DNA of 64,000 nt from CAZGMN01 sp964645765 (GTDB taxonomy: Bacteria; Acidobacteriota; Aminicenantia; Aminicenantales; Aminicenantaceae): NCBI GenBank assembly GCA_964645765.1, contig CAZYBE010000009.1, positions 38,835 through 102,834 of the forward strand, given 5' to 3'. Position 1 is the first letter of the stretch, and every line of letters begins with the position of its first letter. A model generated the notes under the pieces. It was not told the origin of the DNA. It searched no databases and saw only the letters and a program-made list of their open reading frames with translations. Shown in pieces: positions 42,304-51,864 of the stretch. A program made the translations under genes and the position numbers.

Positions 42304-45300
42304 ATGAAATCTTTCTTACGGTTCTGCCTTGGATTATTCATCCTAATTCCTCTTTTCGGCTTTTCTCAGCAAAATGACTTATCCAAGCACAAGGTCTTAT
42401 ACACTGTGGGCTATGCCCATCTGGATACGGAATGGCGCTGGGACTATCAAACGACCATCAACGAATATATCTGGAACACGATGGCTATGAATTTCAGGCT
42501 GTTGGAGAAGTATCCCGATTACGTGTTCAATTTCAGCGGCGCCAACCGCTACAAAATGATGAAGGAGTACTACCCGCAGGAATATGAGAAGGTGAAAAAA
42601 CTGGCAGCAGCCGGACGCTGGTTCCCCTCCGGGTCTTCCTGGGAAGAGAACGATGCCCTGGCTCCGTCCCACGAGTCCGTCATCCGGCAAATTCTTCTTG
42701 GAGGCAATTACTTCAGAAAAGAGCTCGGCGTTTCACCGAAGGACTACATGCTTCCGGATTGCTTCGGCTTCCCCGCCTCGCTTCCTTCGATTCTCGGCCA
42801 TTGCGGCATCAAGGGATTCTCGACGCAGAAGCTGAGCTGGGGGTCTGCGGTCGGCATTCCGTTCAATGTCGGCACCTGGGTCGGGCCTGACGGCGAATCG
42901 GTCGTTGCCGCCTTGAATCCAGGGGGCTACGGCACCAGAATCCAGGCGGATTTGAATGCCGATGAGAACTGGAGAAAAAGAATTCTTGACGCCGGCAGCA
43001 AAACAGGAGTATTCGCCGACTTTATGTATTACGGGACAGGAGACGTGGGCGGCTCACCGACCGAAGAATCCGTGCAATGGGTCGAAAAAAGCATCCAGAA
43101 TAGCAAAGACATAAAAATCATCTCGGCAAAATCGGACCAGCTTTTCATTGACCTCACGCCAGCGCAAAAAGCGAAACTTCCCACGTATAAAGGCGAGTTT
43201 TTATTGACGAATCATTCTGCCGGTTCGATCACCTCAGCCGCCTACATGAAGAGGCTGAACCGGAAAAACGAACTTCTGGCCTACCGAGCCGAAGCCTCCT
43301 CCGCCACGGGAGAATGGCTGGGCGGAATGACATATCCCAGAGAAAAAATGAATGAAGCCTGGAGACTCGTCCTGGGCGGTCAATTCCATGATATTCTTCC
43401 CGGCACGAGCATTCCCCGGGCTTACGAATTCGCCTGGAACGATGGACTGCTGGCCGCCAATCAATTTGCCAATATTTTCGCAGACGCCTCTGGCGCGGTC
43501 AGCCGCACCCTTGATACTCAGGCCCAGGGAATTCCTCTGGTGGTCTTCAATCCCTTGGCCGTCGAACGGGAAGACATCGTCGAAGCCTCGGTGACCTTCC
43601 CCAATACCGCTCCAAAAGCAGCCCGCATCTTTGACCGCAACAGCAAAGAAGTGCCGTCGCAAATCGTGAAAATCGAAGGGAATAAAATCACAGTCCTCTT
43701 CCTGGCCAGGATGCCTTCCCTCGGCTATGCTGTTTTTGACGTGCGGCCTTCAGACGCGCAATGTTCGCTCGCGACCGGATTAAAAGTCACTGCCTCGACG
43801 CTCGAAAATGCGAAATACGTTGTGAAGCTCAACTCTGACGGAGACGTGGCCAGCATCTTCGACAAAACCGCGAAAAAGGAGCTCTTGTCCGCACCAATCA
43901 AACTTGAATTTCATTATGAAAGGCCGCAGCAGTGGCCGGCCTGGAACATGGATTGGGAAGACAGGCAGAAACCTGCTCTCGGCTGCGTCGAAGGCCCGGC
44001 GAAGATAAGAATCATAGAAAACGGACCGGCCCGGATCGCGCTTGAGGTCGAACGGGAATCGCGCCATTCCCGCTTCATGCAGAGCATTCGTCTGGCGGCA
44101 CAGGGAAGTTCAGACCGGGTCGAGTTCAAGACAAATATCGACTGGGCGACGCGCGAATCCTCGTTGAAAGCATCCTTTCCCCTCACGGTTTCCAATCCGC
44201 TGGCGACTTATACCTTCGGCGTCGGCACAGTCGAGCGCGGCAACAACAACCCTGTCAAGTTCGAGGTGCCTTCGCATCAGTGGTTCGACTTGACCCATAA
44301 AGACGGAAGTTACGGTGTATCGGTCCTTGAAGATTGCAAATACGGGTCCGACAAGCCTGCCGACAATATCCTCCGGCTGACCCTGATGTACACGCCTGGG
44401 GTGAGAGGCTCTTATCGGGAGCAGGCCTTCCAGGACTTGGGCAAGCACGAAATGCTCTATGCCCTTTATGGGCATAAGGGAGACTGGGCCGCCGCTGATT
44501 CTAATCTTCAGGCCGGCCGCATCAACCAGCCGCTGGTCGCCTTTCAGACCGTGCCGCATCCAGGGCCATTGGCAAAAGCTTTTTCATTCCTGACCGTCAG
44601 CAACCGGAACGTGGTCGTTTCTGCAGTCAAGAAAGCGGAGACAAGTGACGACCTCGTCGTCCGGGTCGTCGAGGCCAAGGGGAAAGCGGCGAAGAACGTG
44701 GAGATTGCTTTCGCCGCTCCTGTCGTTTCAGCCAGGGAAGTCAACGGACAGGAACAGGATTTGGCTAATGCTGTGGTGAAAGCGGGCAAGCTCGTTTTTG
44801 ACATCACGCCCTATCATTTGAAAACGTTTGCCGTGAAACTGGCACCGCCTAGAGCCAAGCTTTCACCGCCTCAGAGCACGCCGGTCGAATTGCCTTACAA
44901 CGTCGATATCATAAGCTTCGATGCCCATAAAGCTGACGGCGATTTCGATTTGAGAGGAAGGTCGTTCCCGGCAGAGATGCTTCCGGAAACGATCGTGAGC
45001 GAGAATATCGCTTTCAAACTGGGTTCCAAAGCCGACGGCGCGAACAATGCAGTGGCCTGCCAGGGACAGACGCTTAAGCTGCCTGAAGGAAATTTTAATA
45101 AATTATATATTCTGGCAGCTTCGACAGACAATCCAATGGGTTTTCGCGGGCCTGAGATGGGTGGCTTTCGCCCGGCGGAAGCGGGCACAGGCAGCAGAGG
45201 CACGTTCAAAGTCGGCGGCGCTTCAGTCGATATCCTGGTTGAAGTCTGGTCCGGGTTCATCGGCCAGTGGGAAAGACGTTTATGGTGGGAAGGAGGAAGG

Positions 45301-46350
45301 GCTTCCGAAACCACGACCGACTTGAACAACGCCGAATATGCGGGCCTGGCTCCGGCTTATCTCAGGAAGGACAACGTCGCTTATTTCACGACGCATCGGC
45401 ATCTGAGAAGCGGCGACAACGAGGCGTATGCTTATGCGTATATGTACAAATACAAGATCGACCTGCCGCCAGGGGCAAAGGAGATCACACTTCCCAACAA
45501 TGAACGAATCAAGGTGTTAGCTATTACCGCTGCCTATAATGAGAATGACAACACGGCGCCGGCGCAGCCTCTCTTCGACACTTTGATTAGAGATCGAAGT
45601 GATTTTGAAAGATTTACAGCCTGCTCAAAGCCGATTATATTGCCGGACAAGGCTTATATCGATTACAGCAAGCCTCTTGTCGCGGCCATGAGCGCCAGGG
45701 ATGAAAACGCCGAAATTCATTATACGTTAGATGGAAGCGACCCGACGCTGAATTCGCCCCAGTACACAGAGCCCATATCCGTCAATCAATCGGCAGTCCT
45801 GAAAGCGGTTGTGTTCGACAAAGTGAAGCTACCGAGCGCTGTGTCGGCCGCCTATTTCAGCAAATCTCTGCCGGTCAAGAGTGCTCAGTATGTCGTCGTT
45901 CCTCCCCAAAGAAGAGGCGGGCCTTTGAACGAAAGAGCCTTGATAGATTTGCTCCGAGCGACTGCAGAACCCTTTGACCGGAACTGGCAGGTTTTCGACA
46001 GAGTCGACCTGGATGTTGTCCTGGACTTAGGGCAGGTTCATAGTCTTGAGGATATCACACTGAGCTGCCTTGAAAACAATGACGCCAGGGTCTTTTTGCC
46101 GGCCTCTGTGGAAATCTCGGTTTCAAGCGACAATAAAGATTATAAAGTCGTTGCCGCGCAGAATCTTGGCGTGCCTGAGAAAGCGCAGCCCGTATCTTTT
46201 AAAAATCTGACGTTCGATTTGAAAAAAGTGCAAGCGCGTTACATTCACGTCAAAGCCAAGAATATCGGGACGTTGCCTGCGTGGCACAGGAACGCGAGTC
46301 AGGCGTTTGCCGGAGCGCTGATGTATTTCGACGAAATCATCGTCCGCTAA
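42304..46350 (+). CDS. Exported GH38 alpha-mannosidase-like protein with C-terminal accessory domains
   Basis: The 1348-residue protein is best started at the ATG at 42304, with GAGGTG upstream, giving a signal peptide (FLRFCLGLFILIPLFGFSQ). The GH38 catalytic domain has the zinc ligands H39 and D41 (GYAHLDTEWRW) and the nucleophile Asp152 (LPDCFGFPAS). The large beta region of GH38 follows to ~residue 890. Near residue 1130 a chitobiase-like domain appears (IHYTLDGSDPTLNSPQYTEP). The C terminus is F5/8-type (DLGQVHSLEDITLSCLENND). The appended binding domains suggest surface glycan degradation. Confidence 0.9.
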   Translation: MKSFLRFCLGLFILIPLFGFSQQNDLSKHKVLYTVGYAHLDTEWRWDYQTTINEYIWNTMAMNFRLLEKYPDYVFNFSGANRYKMMKEYYPQEYEKVKKLAAAGRWFPSGSSWEENDALAPSHESVIRQILLGGNYFRKELGVSPKDYMLPDCFGFPASLPSILGHCGIKGFSTQKLSWGSAVGIPFNVGTWVGPDGESVVAALNPGGYGTRIQADLNADENWRKRILDAGSKTGVFADFMYYGTGDVGGSPTEESVQWVEKSIQNSKDIKIISAKSDQLFIDLTPAQKAKLPTYKGEFLLTNHSAGSITSAAYMKRLNRKNELLAYRAEASSATGEWLGGMTYPREKMNEAWRLVLGGQFHDILPGTSIPRAYEFAWNDGLLAANQFANIFADASGAVSRTLDTQAQGIPLVVFNPLAVEREDIVEASVTFPNTAPKAARIFDRNSKEVPSQIVKIEGNKITVLFLARMPSLGYAVFDVRPSDAQCSLATGLKVTASTLENAKYVVKLNSDGDVASIFDKTAKKELLSAPIKLEFHYERPQQWPAWNMDWEDRQKPALGCVEGPAKIRIIENGPARIALEVERESRHSRFMQSIRLAAQGSSDRVEFKTNIDWATRESSLKASFPLTVSNPLATYTFGVGTVERGNNNPVKFEVPSHQWFDLTHKDGSYGVSVLEDCKYGSDKPADNILRLTLMYTPGVRGSYREQAFQDLGKHEMLYALYGHKGDWAAADSNLQAGRINQPLVAFQTVPHPGPLAKAFSFLTVSNRNVVVSAVKKAETSDDLVVRVVEAKGKAAKNVEIAFAAPVVSAREVNGQEQDLANAVVKAGKLVFDITPYHLKTFAVKLAPPRAKLSPPQSTPVELPYNVDIISFDAHKADGDFDLRGRSFPAEMLPETIVSENIAFKLGSKADGANNAVACQGQTLKLPEGNFNKLYILAASTDNPMGFRGPEMGGFRPAEAGTGSRGTFKVGGASVDILVEVWSGFIGQWERRLWWEGGRASETTTDLNNAEYAGLAPAYLRKDNVAYFTTHRHLRSGDNEAYAYAYMYKYKIDLPPGAKEITLPNNERIKVLAITAAYNENDNTAPAQPLFDTLIRDRSDFERFTACSKPIILPDKAYIDYSKPLVAAMSARDENAEIHYTLDGSDPTLNSPQYTEPISVNQSAVLKAVVFDKVKLPSAVSAAYFSKSLPVKSAQYVVVPPQRRGGPLNERALIDLLRATAEPFDRNWQVFDRVDLDVVLDLGQVHSLEDITLSCLENNDARVFLPASVEISVSSDNKDYKVVAAQNLGVPEKAQPVSFKNLTFDLKKVQARYIHVKAKNIGTLPAWHRNASQAFAGALMYFDEIIVR

Positions 46351-46383
46351 GTAACCTTTTTTTGGTGGTAAAAAACCTTGTAT

Positions 46384-46422
46384 GGATCAGGCTGGGAGTC
46401 TTCGAGACACCCAGCCTGATCC
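46384..46422. terminator. 13-bp perfect hairpin after the GH38 gene
   Basis: GGATCAGGCTGGG (46384-46396) pairs with CCCAGCCTGATCC (46410-46422). No long T-run follows, so it may be either a terminator or part of the 6.4-kb repeat family, which shares the AGCCTGATC sequence. Confidence 0.5.
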
Positions 46423-46518
46423 TCTTCATACCACGGATTTGCGGATGCTTCCGTGCGCTAAAACCAGATTCAAAACCTGTCATATTTCTGATATTATCTC
46501 CACTCGGAGAAAATTTAG

Positions 46519-47727
46519 TTGACTGATCAATCTTACAATCCCAACATGACCCTCGACCAGCTCTCTGCTGCAGCGAAAGAGCAAATAGGCTCGCTTGCAA
46601 CACGCGTTATCCGCCAGGCCAACAGCGCTCTCCCCTACGACTACGTCGTGCCGAGCGGAGTCTACGAGGAACTGTGGGATTGGGACGCGTTCTTCGTCGG
46701 ACTTCATCTCATCTCCGAAAAAAAGGCCGATGGGATTTACCTCAAGAACTGGTGCTTGAACTTCCTCCATTTTACGGAGCCGGACGGCCAAACTCCGGGC
46801 GGAATCCGGCCTTGGGCCGGCCGAGATGCCCGCCTCTACCACATCAAGCCGCTCATGGGCCAGGCCGCTTACTACGCCTCTTTATCGCTCGGCGATTTTA
46901 GCTGGATTGAGCCCTTCTGGGAAAAAATGAAAGCGTGCGTAACCTACCGCGAGCGAAAGATGAGCGACCCCGGGACAGGCCTCGTCAAGTGGTGGGACAG
47001 CATGGAATCTGGCGCTGACAACAACCCGGGCCTTGTCCTCCGCTACCACAACAGCGTGGCCGGAGCTGATGTCAATGCCTTCATGGTCCTGGATTACAGG
47101 GCCATGGCCCTTATCGCTGACCGGGTCGGAAAACAGGAGGATGCCAACGCCTTCCGCAAAAGGACCCGCAGCCTCAGCGAAGCGGTCAACACCCACCTTT
47201 GGGACGCTGCTGACACCACCTATTACAATTACGACACCGTCGAGAAGGCGCTCATCCGCTGCATCACCTACAGCAACCAGATGCCGCTGTGGGCGCGGCT
47301 GGCCTCAAGAGAACAAGCGCGAGCCATGATCGAGCGCTATGTGCTCGACTCCAAGAAGCTCTGGGCTCCGCACGGCATCCGGTCATTGGCTGCCGACGAG
47401 CCGCTCTACAATAACGAGAACGTAATTAAACCCTACTCCAACTGGCAGGGTCCTATCTGGCCGCCTGCCAACTGGATGTTCATACACGCTCTCATCCACT
47501 ACGGCTATCAGGAAGCCGCCATCCAAGTGGCCGAGCGAGTCACCCGGCTTTGCCTCGCTGATCTTGCTAAGAATGGAATGATGCACGAAAATTACCATGC
47601 CGACACCGGAGCGCCCCTTGCCGCTCCCAACTTCATCAGCTGGAACCTCCTGGTGGCTAACATGATTGAGGAGGCCCGCACCAAGGTGTTCAAGCCCGAC
47701 CCCTCCCAATCCCTCTGGCGCGAGTGA
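46519..47727 (+). CDS. GH63-like glycoside hydrolase (mannosylglycerate hydrolase-type)
   Basis: The 402-residue protein starts at TTG (46519) with GGAG upstream; an ATG at 46546 is the alternative. It is an (alpha/alpha)6-barrel enzyme: VYEELWDWDAFFVGLHLISE and GGIRPWAGRD near the N terminus, KPYSNWQGPIWPPANWMFIH and MMHENYHADTGAP in the C-terminal half. This matches the GH63 or trehalase-like group, in which an Asp and a Glu in these motifs act as acid and base. No signal peptide, so cytoplasmic. It would act on glucosyl- or mannosyl-glycerate or small oligosaccharides released by the upstream mannosidase. Confidence 0.85.
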   Translation: MTDQSYNPNMTLDQLSAAAKEQIGSLATRVIRQANSALPYDYVVPSGVYEELWDWDAFFVGLHLISEKKADGIYLKNWCLNFLHFTEPDGQTPGGIRPWAGRDARLYHIKPLMGQAAYYASLSLGDFSWIEPFWEKMKACVTYRERKMSDPGTGLVKWWDSMESGADNNPGLVLRYHNSVAGADVNAFMVLDYRAMALIADRVGKQEDANAFRKRTRSLSEAVNTHLWDAADTTYYNYDTVEKALIRCITYSNQMPLWARLASREQARAMIERYVLDSKKLWAPHGIRSLAADEPLYNNENVIKPYSNWQGPIWPPANWMFIHALIHYGYQEAAIQVAERVTRLCLADLAKNGMMHENYHADTGAPLAAPNFISWNLLVANMIEEARTKVFKPDPSQSLWRE

Positions 47728-47903
47728 AGCTTTTCCTGTATCACCTCTCCGCGCCCTGAGCGAACGTGCGGCAACTAATCGACCTTTGATTTAAAACGAA
47801 ACTCCAGACTCACATTCCGAATTTTCACGGCAAAGAAAAGTTCAGCCAGACTTTCATGAGCCATGGCCCCTTCGGTTCAGTGAATCTCATCCATCTTGCT
47901 TGC

Positions 47904-49067
47904 TTAGTGAATGATTTCTCCGCCCCAGAGCCGGGCTAAAAATTCCTTCCAAGGAAGAATCAAAATGCCATCTTCGGTTTTCCGCGGCGAGGCATCCAGA
48001 GAAACAAGGATGTATCGGGCTTTGTGTTCTTCCTTGAAAGCTCGCAGCCCTTTCAGATGAATGTTCTTCGCCTCCCTTGCGGACTTGATTTCGATGGCGA
48101 GATCCCCATCCCCTAAGACCAGATCGACCTCATATTGCGACGCCGTCCTCCAGTATCGAATTGGGTAATTCAATTCGGAGTAGGCAGCGTGCGCTGTGAT
48201 TTCCATCATGATGAAATGTTCAAAGGCTTTCCCGAATAATTCCGAGCCAGACTCTACTTTCCCCCGCCGGGCCAAATGGGCCGCAATCCCGACGTCAAAA
48301 AAGAAAAACTTCGGAGCTGTAATCACTCGCCTTTTCGCTTTTTTGCGGAATGGTCCGATCCATCGTCCGATCAGCGTATCCTCCAAGATTTGGAAATAGC
48401 CCTGCACCGTGGGGCTACTCACTGAGCACTCAGAGGCAATGTTCGAATAATTGACGATTTCTCCATTCGAAAAAGCCGCCGCTTCCAAAAAGCGGCTGAA
48501 AGCAGGTATGTTCCTTGTCGCCGCTTCGGCCACGATTTCTTCTCTCAAATAATCTCCGACATAAGCTTCAAGGAGGCGACCGGCGCGCAGAGCAAGATAA
48601 TGCTTCGGCAACAAACCCTGGTTTAAGGCTCGATCGAGAGAAAAATCGGGGATCTCAGAAGAAACGAGAGGAAAGAGTAAGTACCGGACTGCGCGTCCCC
48701 CCAGCAGATGCCCGCCGCTTCTTTTGAGTTTGCGGGGGCTCGAGCCGCAAAGAATGAAACGCAGCCTTCTGTTCTCGATCAGCCAATGAACTTCATCTAA
48801 AAGATCGGGGATTTTTTGGATCTCGTCTATGATGACGGGATCTTTTTGGCTATCTCCAGTAAGCCCGGCAGCCTCGCACTCCTGTCGCAGCAAATAAGGA
48901 GAGGCCAAGAGTCTGCGATATTGATCAGAGAGGAGAAGGTCATAATATGGGGCGTTCGGAAACAAGGATTTTAGAAGTGTGCTTTTTCCTGTTTGTCTCG
49001 GCCCCCAAAGAAAGCATGATTCTCTCGCAGATAGTTTCAACTCCAATTTTCTCTTCAAGATATTCAT
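47904..49067 (-). CDS. AAA_14/DUF4143 ATPase
   Basis: The 387-residue protein has an N-terminal AAA domain with Walker A GPRQTGKST and Walker B VIIDEIQKIPDLLDEVHWLI, and a C-terminal DUF4143 domain (YWRTASQYEVDLVLGDGDLAIEIK) with a D-x(n)-EIK pattern like a nuclease-type fold. Such ATPases are frequent in anaerobes and are often duplicated; function is unknown. It is monocistronic. The preceding ~300 bp are AT-rich. Confidence 0.88.
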   Translation of the reverse strand: MNILKRKLELKLSARESCFLWGPRQTGKSTLLKSLFPNAPYYDLLLSDQYRRLLASPYLLRQECEAAGLTGDSQKDPVIIDEIQKIPDLLDEVHWLIENRRLRFILCGSSPRKLKRSGGHLLGGRAVRYLLFPLVSSEIPDFSLDRALNQGLLPKHYLALRAGRLLEAYVGDYLREEIVAEAATRNIPAFSRFLEAAAFSNGEIVNYSNIASECSVSSPTVQGYFQILEDTLIGRWIGPFRKKAKRRVITAPKFFFFDVGIAAHLARRGKVESGSELFGKAFEHFIMMEITAHAAYSELNYPIRYWRTASQYEVDLVLGDGDLAIEIKSAREAKNIHLKGLRAFKEEHKARYILVSLDASPRKTEDGILILPWKEFLARLWGGEIIH

Positions 49068-49372
49068 AAAACTTCCTTTAATTTATCCTGATAAAATAAA
49101 ATACTTATTTAAATTATCATAATTAGCATAAGCGGTTCTTTTTTGTTTGTCAAGGTCCTTGGCCTGATTTCACTTCCTCTCGAAAGCTATCGAATTTGTT
49201 AAAGTTTCACAGTTTTAAGAACTAAATGATTCATCAGCGAGAGACAAGAGAAGAAATGGAAGAGGTTATTTTGCGATAACTTTTTTTAATGCGTTTATGA
49301 TATTGACTTGGATTTTCCGCAAGCATATATTTTTGAATTATTTATATGTAAAGATAAATCGGGGAGCTGACT
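49068..49372. other. AT-rich 305-bp gap between divergent genes
   Basis: It must contain the promoters of the DUF4143 ATPase (minus) and the APC permease (plus). No ORF or strong repeat was found. GGGGAG before 49373 is the permease ribosome-binding site. Confidence 0.5.
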
Positions 49373-50776
49373 GTGGAAGAGCAACAAGCTCAGACGACCC
49401 AGCCGCAGCTTGCGCGCACTCTTGGGCTGCGCGAAGGCATTGCCATCCAGATGGGGATGATCATCGGCTCGGGCATCTTCATCGTTCCAGCCACGATCGC
49501 AGGCCGTCTTCAAGCCATGGGCCCCATCCTGCTCGTTTGGATTCTTGGCGGATTTCTGGTCTTGTTCGGCGCTTTGAGCCTCGCTGAACTGAGCTCTTTG
49601 CTCCCAGAGGCCGGAGGGTCCTACATATACCTCCGGCACAGCTTTGGCCGCCTCTGGGCCTTCCTCTTCAGCTGGAACCATTTTTTCATCAACACAGCGG
49701 GCACTGTCGCCGCAATCGCCGTGGCTTTCGCCACCTATCTCGGATATTTTATTCCTGCACTCTCGCCTCAGAATCCGATTCTCAAATACTCCTTTTCGAT
49801 TTTCAGATATCCTTTGGAGTTTGCGTTCGGCTGGGTTCAGGTCGCAGCTATAATCACCATCGCCCTCGTCACCTGGGTTAATGTTCGAGGGGTGAAACTC
49901 AGCGGCTGGGTGATGAACATTTTCACTGCGGCGAAAGTCGCGGCCTTGGTCGCCCTAATCATCGCCGTCTGTTTCTCGCATAAAGGCGCGGGCTCGAATT
50001 TCATTCCCTGGTGGCCTGCCCGCTGGACAAAAGAATTGACCTCGGCCTTCGGTCTTTGCCTTATTTCTGTGTTGTGGGCCTACGACGGCTGGACTACAAT
50101 CACCCTCGCTGCCGGCGAATTCAAGAATCCGAGGCGTAATGTTCCTTATTCCTTGCTGTTCGGAACGCTCGCTGTCATTCTGCTCTATATCAGCGCCAAT
50201 CTCGCTTATGCCTATATCATTCCGCTCAACACCATGGCTGGCTCCCCGCGTATCGCCGCTGACGTCGCCCTCATCGTGCTCGGCCCGATAGGTGCCTCCC
50301 TGATCATAGCCGGAATTCTATGTTCGACGTTCGGGACCATCAACGGCTCGGTCCTGGGAGGCCCGCGGTGCATCTATGCGGCCGGAGCGGACAGGACGTT
50401 TCCTAAGAGATTCGGCCGGGTGCACCCGCGCTTCAAAACTCCGTCTGTCGCGGTCACAACTCTTGGCATATGGAGCGGCGTGCTCACTCTTAGCGGAACA
50501 TATGACCAGATCATATCTTATGTCGTCTTCGGCTCCTGGGGATTCTACGCTCTCACAGTCCTATCCGTTATTGTTTTGCGGAGGAAAATTCCTGACGCGC
50601 CCAGGCCCTATAAGGCGTGGGGATATCCTTATGCCACTCTTGCCTTCGTCGCTGTCGCCGGCTGGTTCATCTATAACACGCTGGTCCATGATTCCCGCAA
50701 CGCAATCATCGGCATCGTCCTGCTTCTTCTCTCTCTGCCCTTCTACTATTACTGGACGAGAAAGAAAAAAGCTTAG
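49373..50776 (+). CDS. APC-family amino acid permease
   Basis: The 467-residue protein starts at GTG (49373) and has about 12 helices. The first helix carries the substrate-binding GMIIGSGIFIVPATI, and the family motifs LSSLLPEAGGSYIYLR and DGWTTITLAAGEFKNPRRNVP are intact. This is a LeuT-fold amino acid, polyamine or organic cation transporter of the LAT-like subgroup. It stands alone on the plus strand next to an amidohydrolase-permease pair on the minus strand. Confidence 0.9.
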   Translation: MEEQQAQTTQPQLARTLGLREGIAIQMGMIIGSGIFIVPATIAGRLQAMGPILLVWILGGFLVLFGALSLAELSSLLPEAGGSYIYLRHSFGRLWAFLFSWNHFFINTAGTVAAIAVAFATYLGYFIPALSPQNPILKYSFSIFRYPLEFAFGWVQVAAIITIALVTWVNVRGVKLSGWVMNIFTAAKVAALVALIIAVCFSHKGAGSNFIPWWPARWTKELTSAFGLCLISVLWAYDGWTTITLAAGEFKNPRRNVPYSLLFGTLAVILLYISANLAYAYIIPLNTMAGSPRIAADVALIVLGPIGASLIIAGILCSTFGTINGSVLGGPRCIYAAGADRTFPKRFGRVHPRFKTPSVAVTTLGIWSGVLTLSGTYDQIISYVVFGSWGFYALTVLSVIVLRRKIPDAPRPYKAWGYPYATLAFVAVAGWFIYNTLVHDSRNAIIGIVLLLLSLPFYYYWTRKKKA

Positions 50777-50880
50777 CCCTGCCCTTTTTCATTTTGCCTT
50801 GAATGATCGGTATAAATGGCAAAAATATACAACAATAAGCTTTTCGAATTTTCAGGATATTTGGATTTATGGGCAAAAGC

Positions 50881-51861
50881 CTACAGGCCCAGCAATTCAA
50901 TTGCATTCTCGCCGAATATCGCAGCTTTTTCCTGGGGAGAAATGCTTAATCTCTCAATACTGCTCTTCATCTTCTCCAGACTCCCTATCTGATGCGGGTA
51001 ATCGCTTCCGGCCACCAAATGGCTCGCGCCGGCAAAGCTAACGGCAAGCTCCAGGGCTTTGACATCAAAATTAACCGTATCATAATAGAATTTCTTAAGG
51101 TATTCGCTGGGAAGAGCCGTAATATTTTCTCTGCATTCTTTGAAAGCGAAATATCCCCGATCGAGCCTCTCGGCAAGATACGGAATTGCTCCTCCAAGAT
51201 GCCCAAGCACCCACCTGATATTAGGAAATTTTTCGACCACACCACTGAAAACAAGCTTCGCCGCTGCCAGCGTCGTATCAAAAGGGAAACCGATCAAAGG
51301 CATGAGCCAGTAATCCGTCATGGCTTCTACGCCCACAGGGAAAGATGGATGGATATAGAATACCGCCTTTAAATCGCTCGCTTTTTCATATAGGGGCCAA
51401 AAACGCTCATCACTCAATGCAACTCCGTTAATATTGCTGTGCAACATCACCCCTTTAAAACGAAGCTCGCCAAAAGCTCGGTCCAGCTCTTCGACTGAGG
51501 CCGCAGGGTCGTTCAAAGGGAGTGTGGCCAGCGCAGCAAACCGATCGCCGCGCTCATCGACAATTTTCGCCAAGCTATCATTGACGATTCGAGCAAGTTC
51601 AACCGAACGTTCGGGAGACTCGACATGAGTGCCGGGCGTGGTGAAGGTGAGAATCTGTTTATCAATGCCTGCTTTAGCCAAAACTTCAGCTCGATAATCA
51701 ATGTCTCTGTGCTCCCGGACGATTATATTGTAGTCACCGGGATAATGAAGAAGCGGATTATTATCCGAATCGAAGGTCACTTTTATGTTGCTTGGCCCGG
51801 CGAGAATCTCTTCCAGGTATTGCGGCGGAAAAAAATGGTTATGAAAATCAATTATTTTCAT
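50881..51861 (-). CDS. Amidohydrolase-2 family protein (ACMSD-like)
   Basis: The 326-residue protein begins MKIIDFHNHFFPPQYLEEIL, with the metal-binding HxH. It continues with a TIM-barrel amidohydrolase fold, including HPSFPVG, HLGGAIPYLAERLDRGYF and the C-terminal GSDYPHQIGS with the metal Asp. The 2-amino-3-carboxymuconate-6-semialdehyde decarboxylase family decarboxylates or hydrolyses aromatic or cyclic acids. Its start is three bases after the permease stop, so permease and enzyme are one operon. Confidence 0.88.
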   Translation of the reverse strand: MKIIDFHNHFFPPQYLEEILAGPSNIKVTFDSDNNPLLHYPGDYNIIVREHRDIDYRAEVLAKAGIDKQILTFTTPGTHVESPERSVELARIVNDSLAKIVDERGDRFAALATLPLNDPAASVEELDRAFGELRFKGVMLHSNINGVALSDERFWPLYEKASDLKAVFYIHPSFPVGVEAMTDYWLMPLIGFPFDTTLAAAKLVFSGVVEKFPNIRWVLGHLGGAIPYLAERLDRGYFAFKECRENITALPSEYLKKFYYDTVNFDVKALELAVSFAGASHLVAGSDYPHQIGSLEKMKSSIERLSISPQEKAAIFGENAIELLGL

Positions 51862-51864
51862 AAG

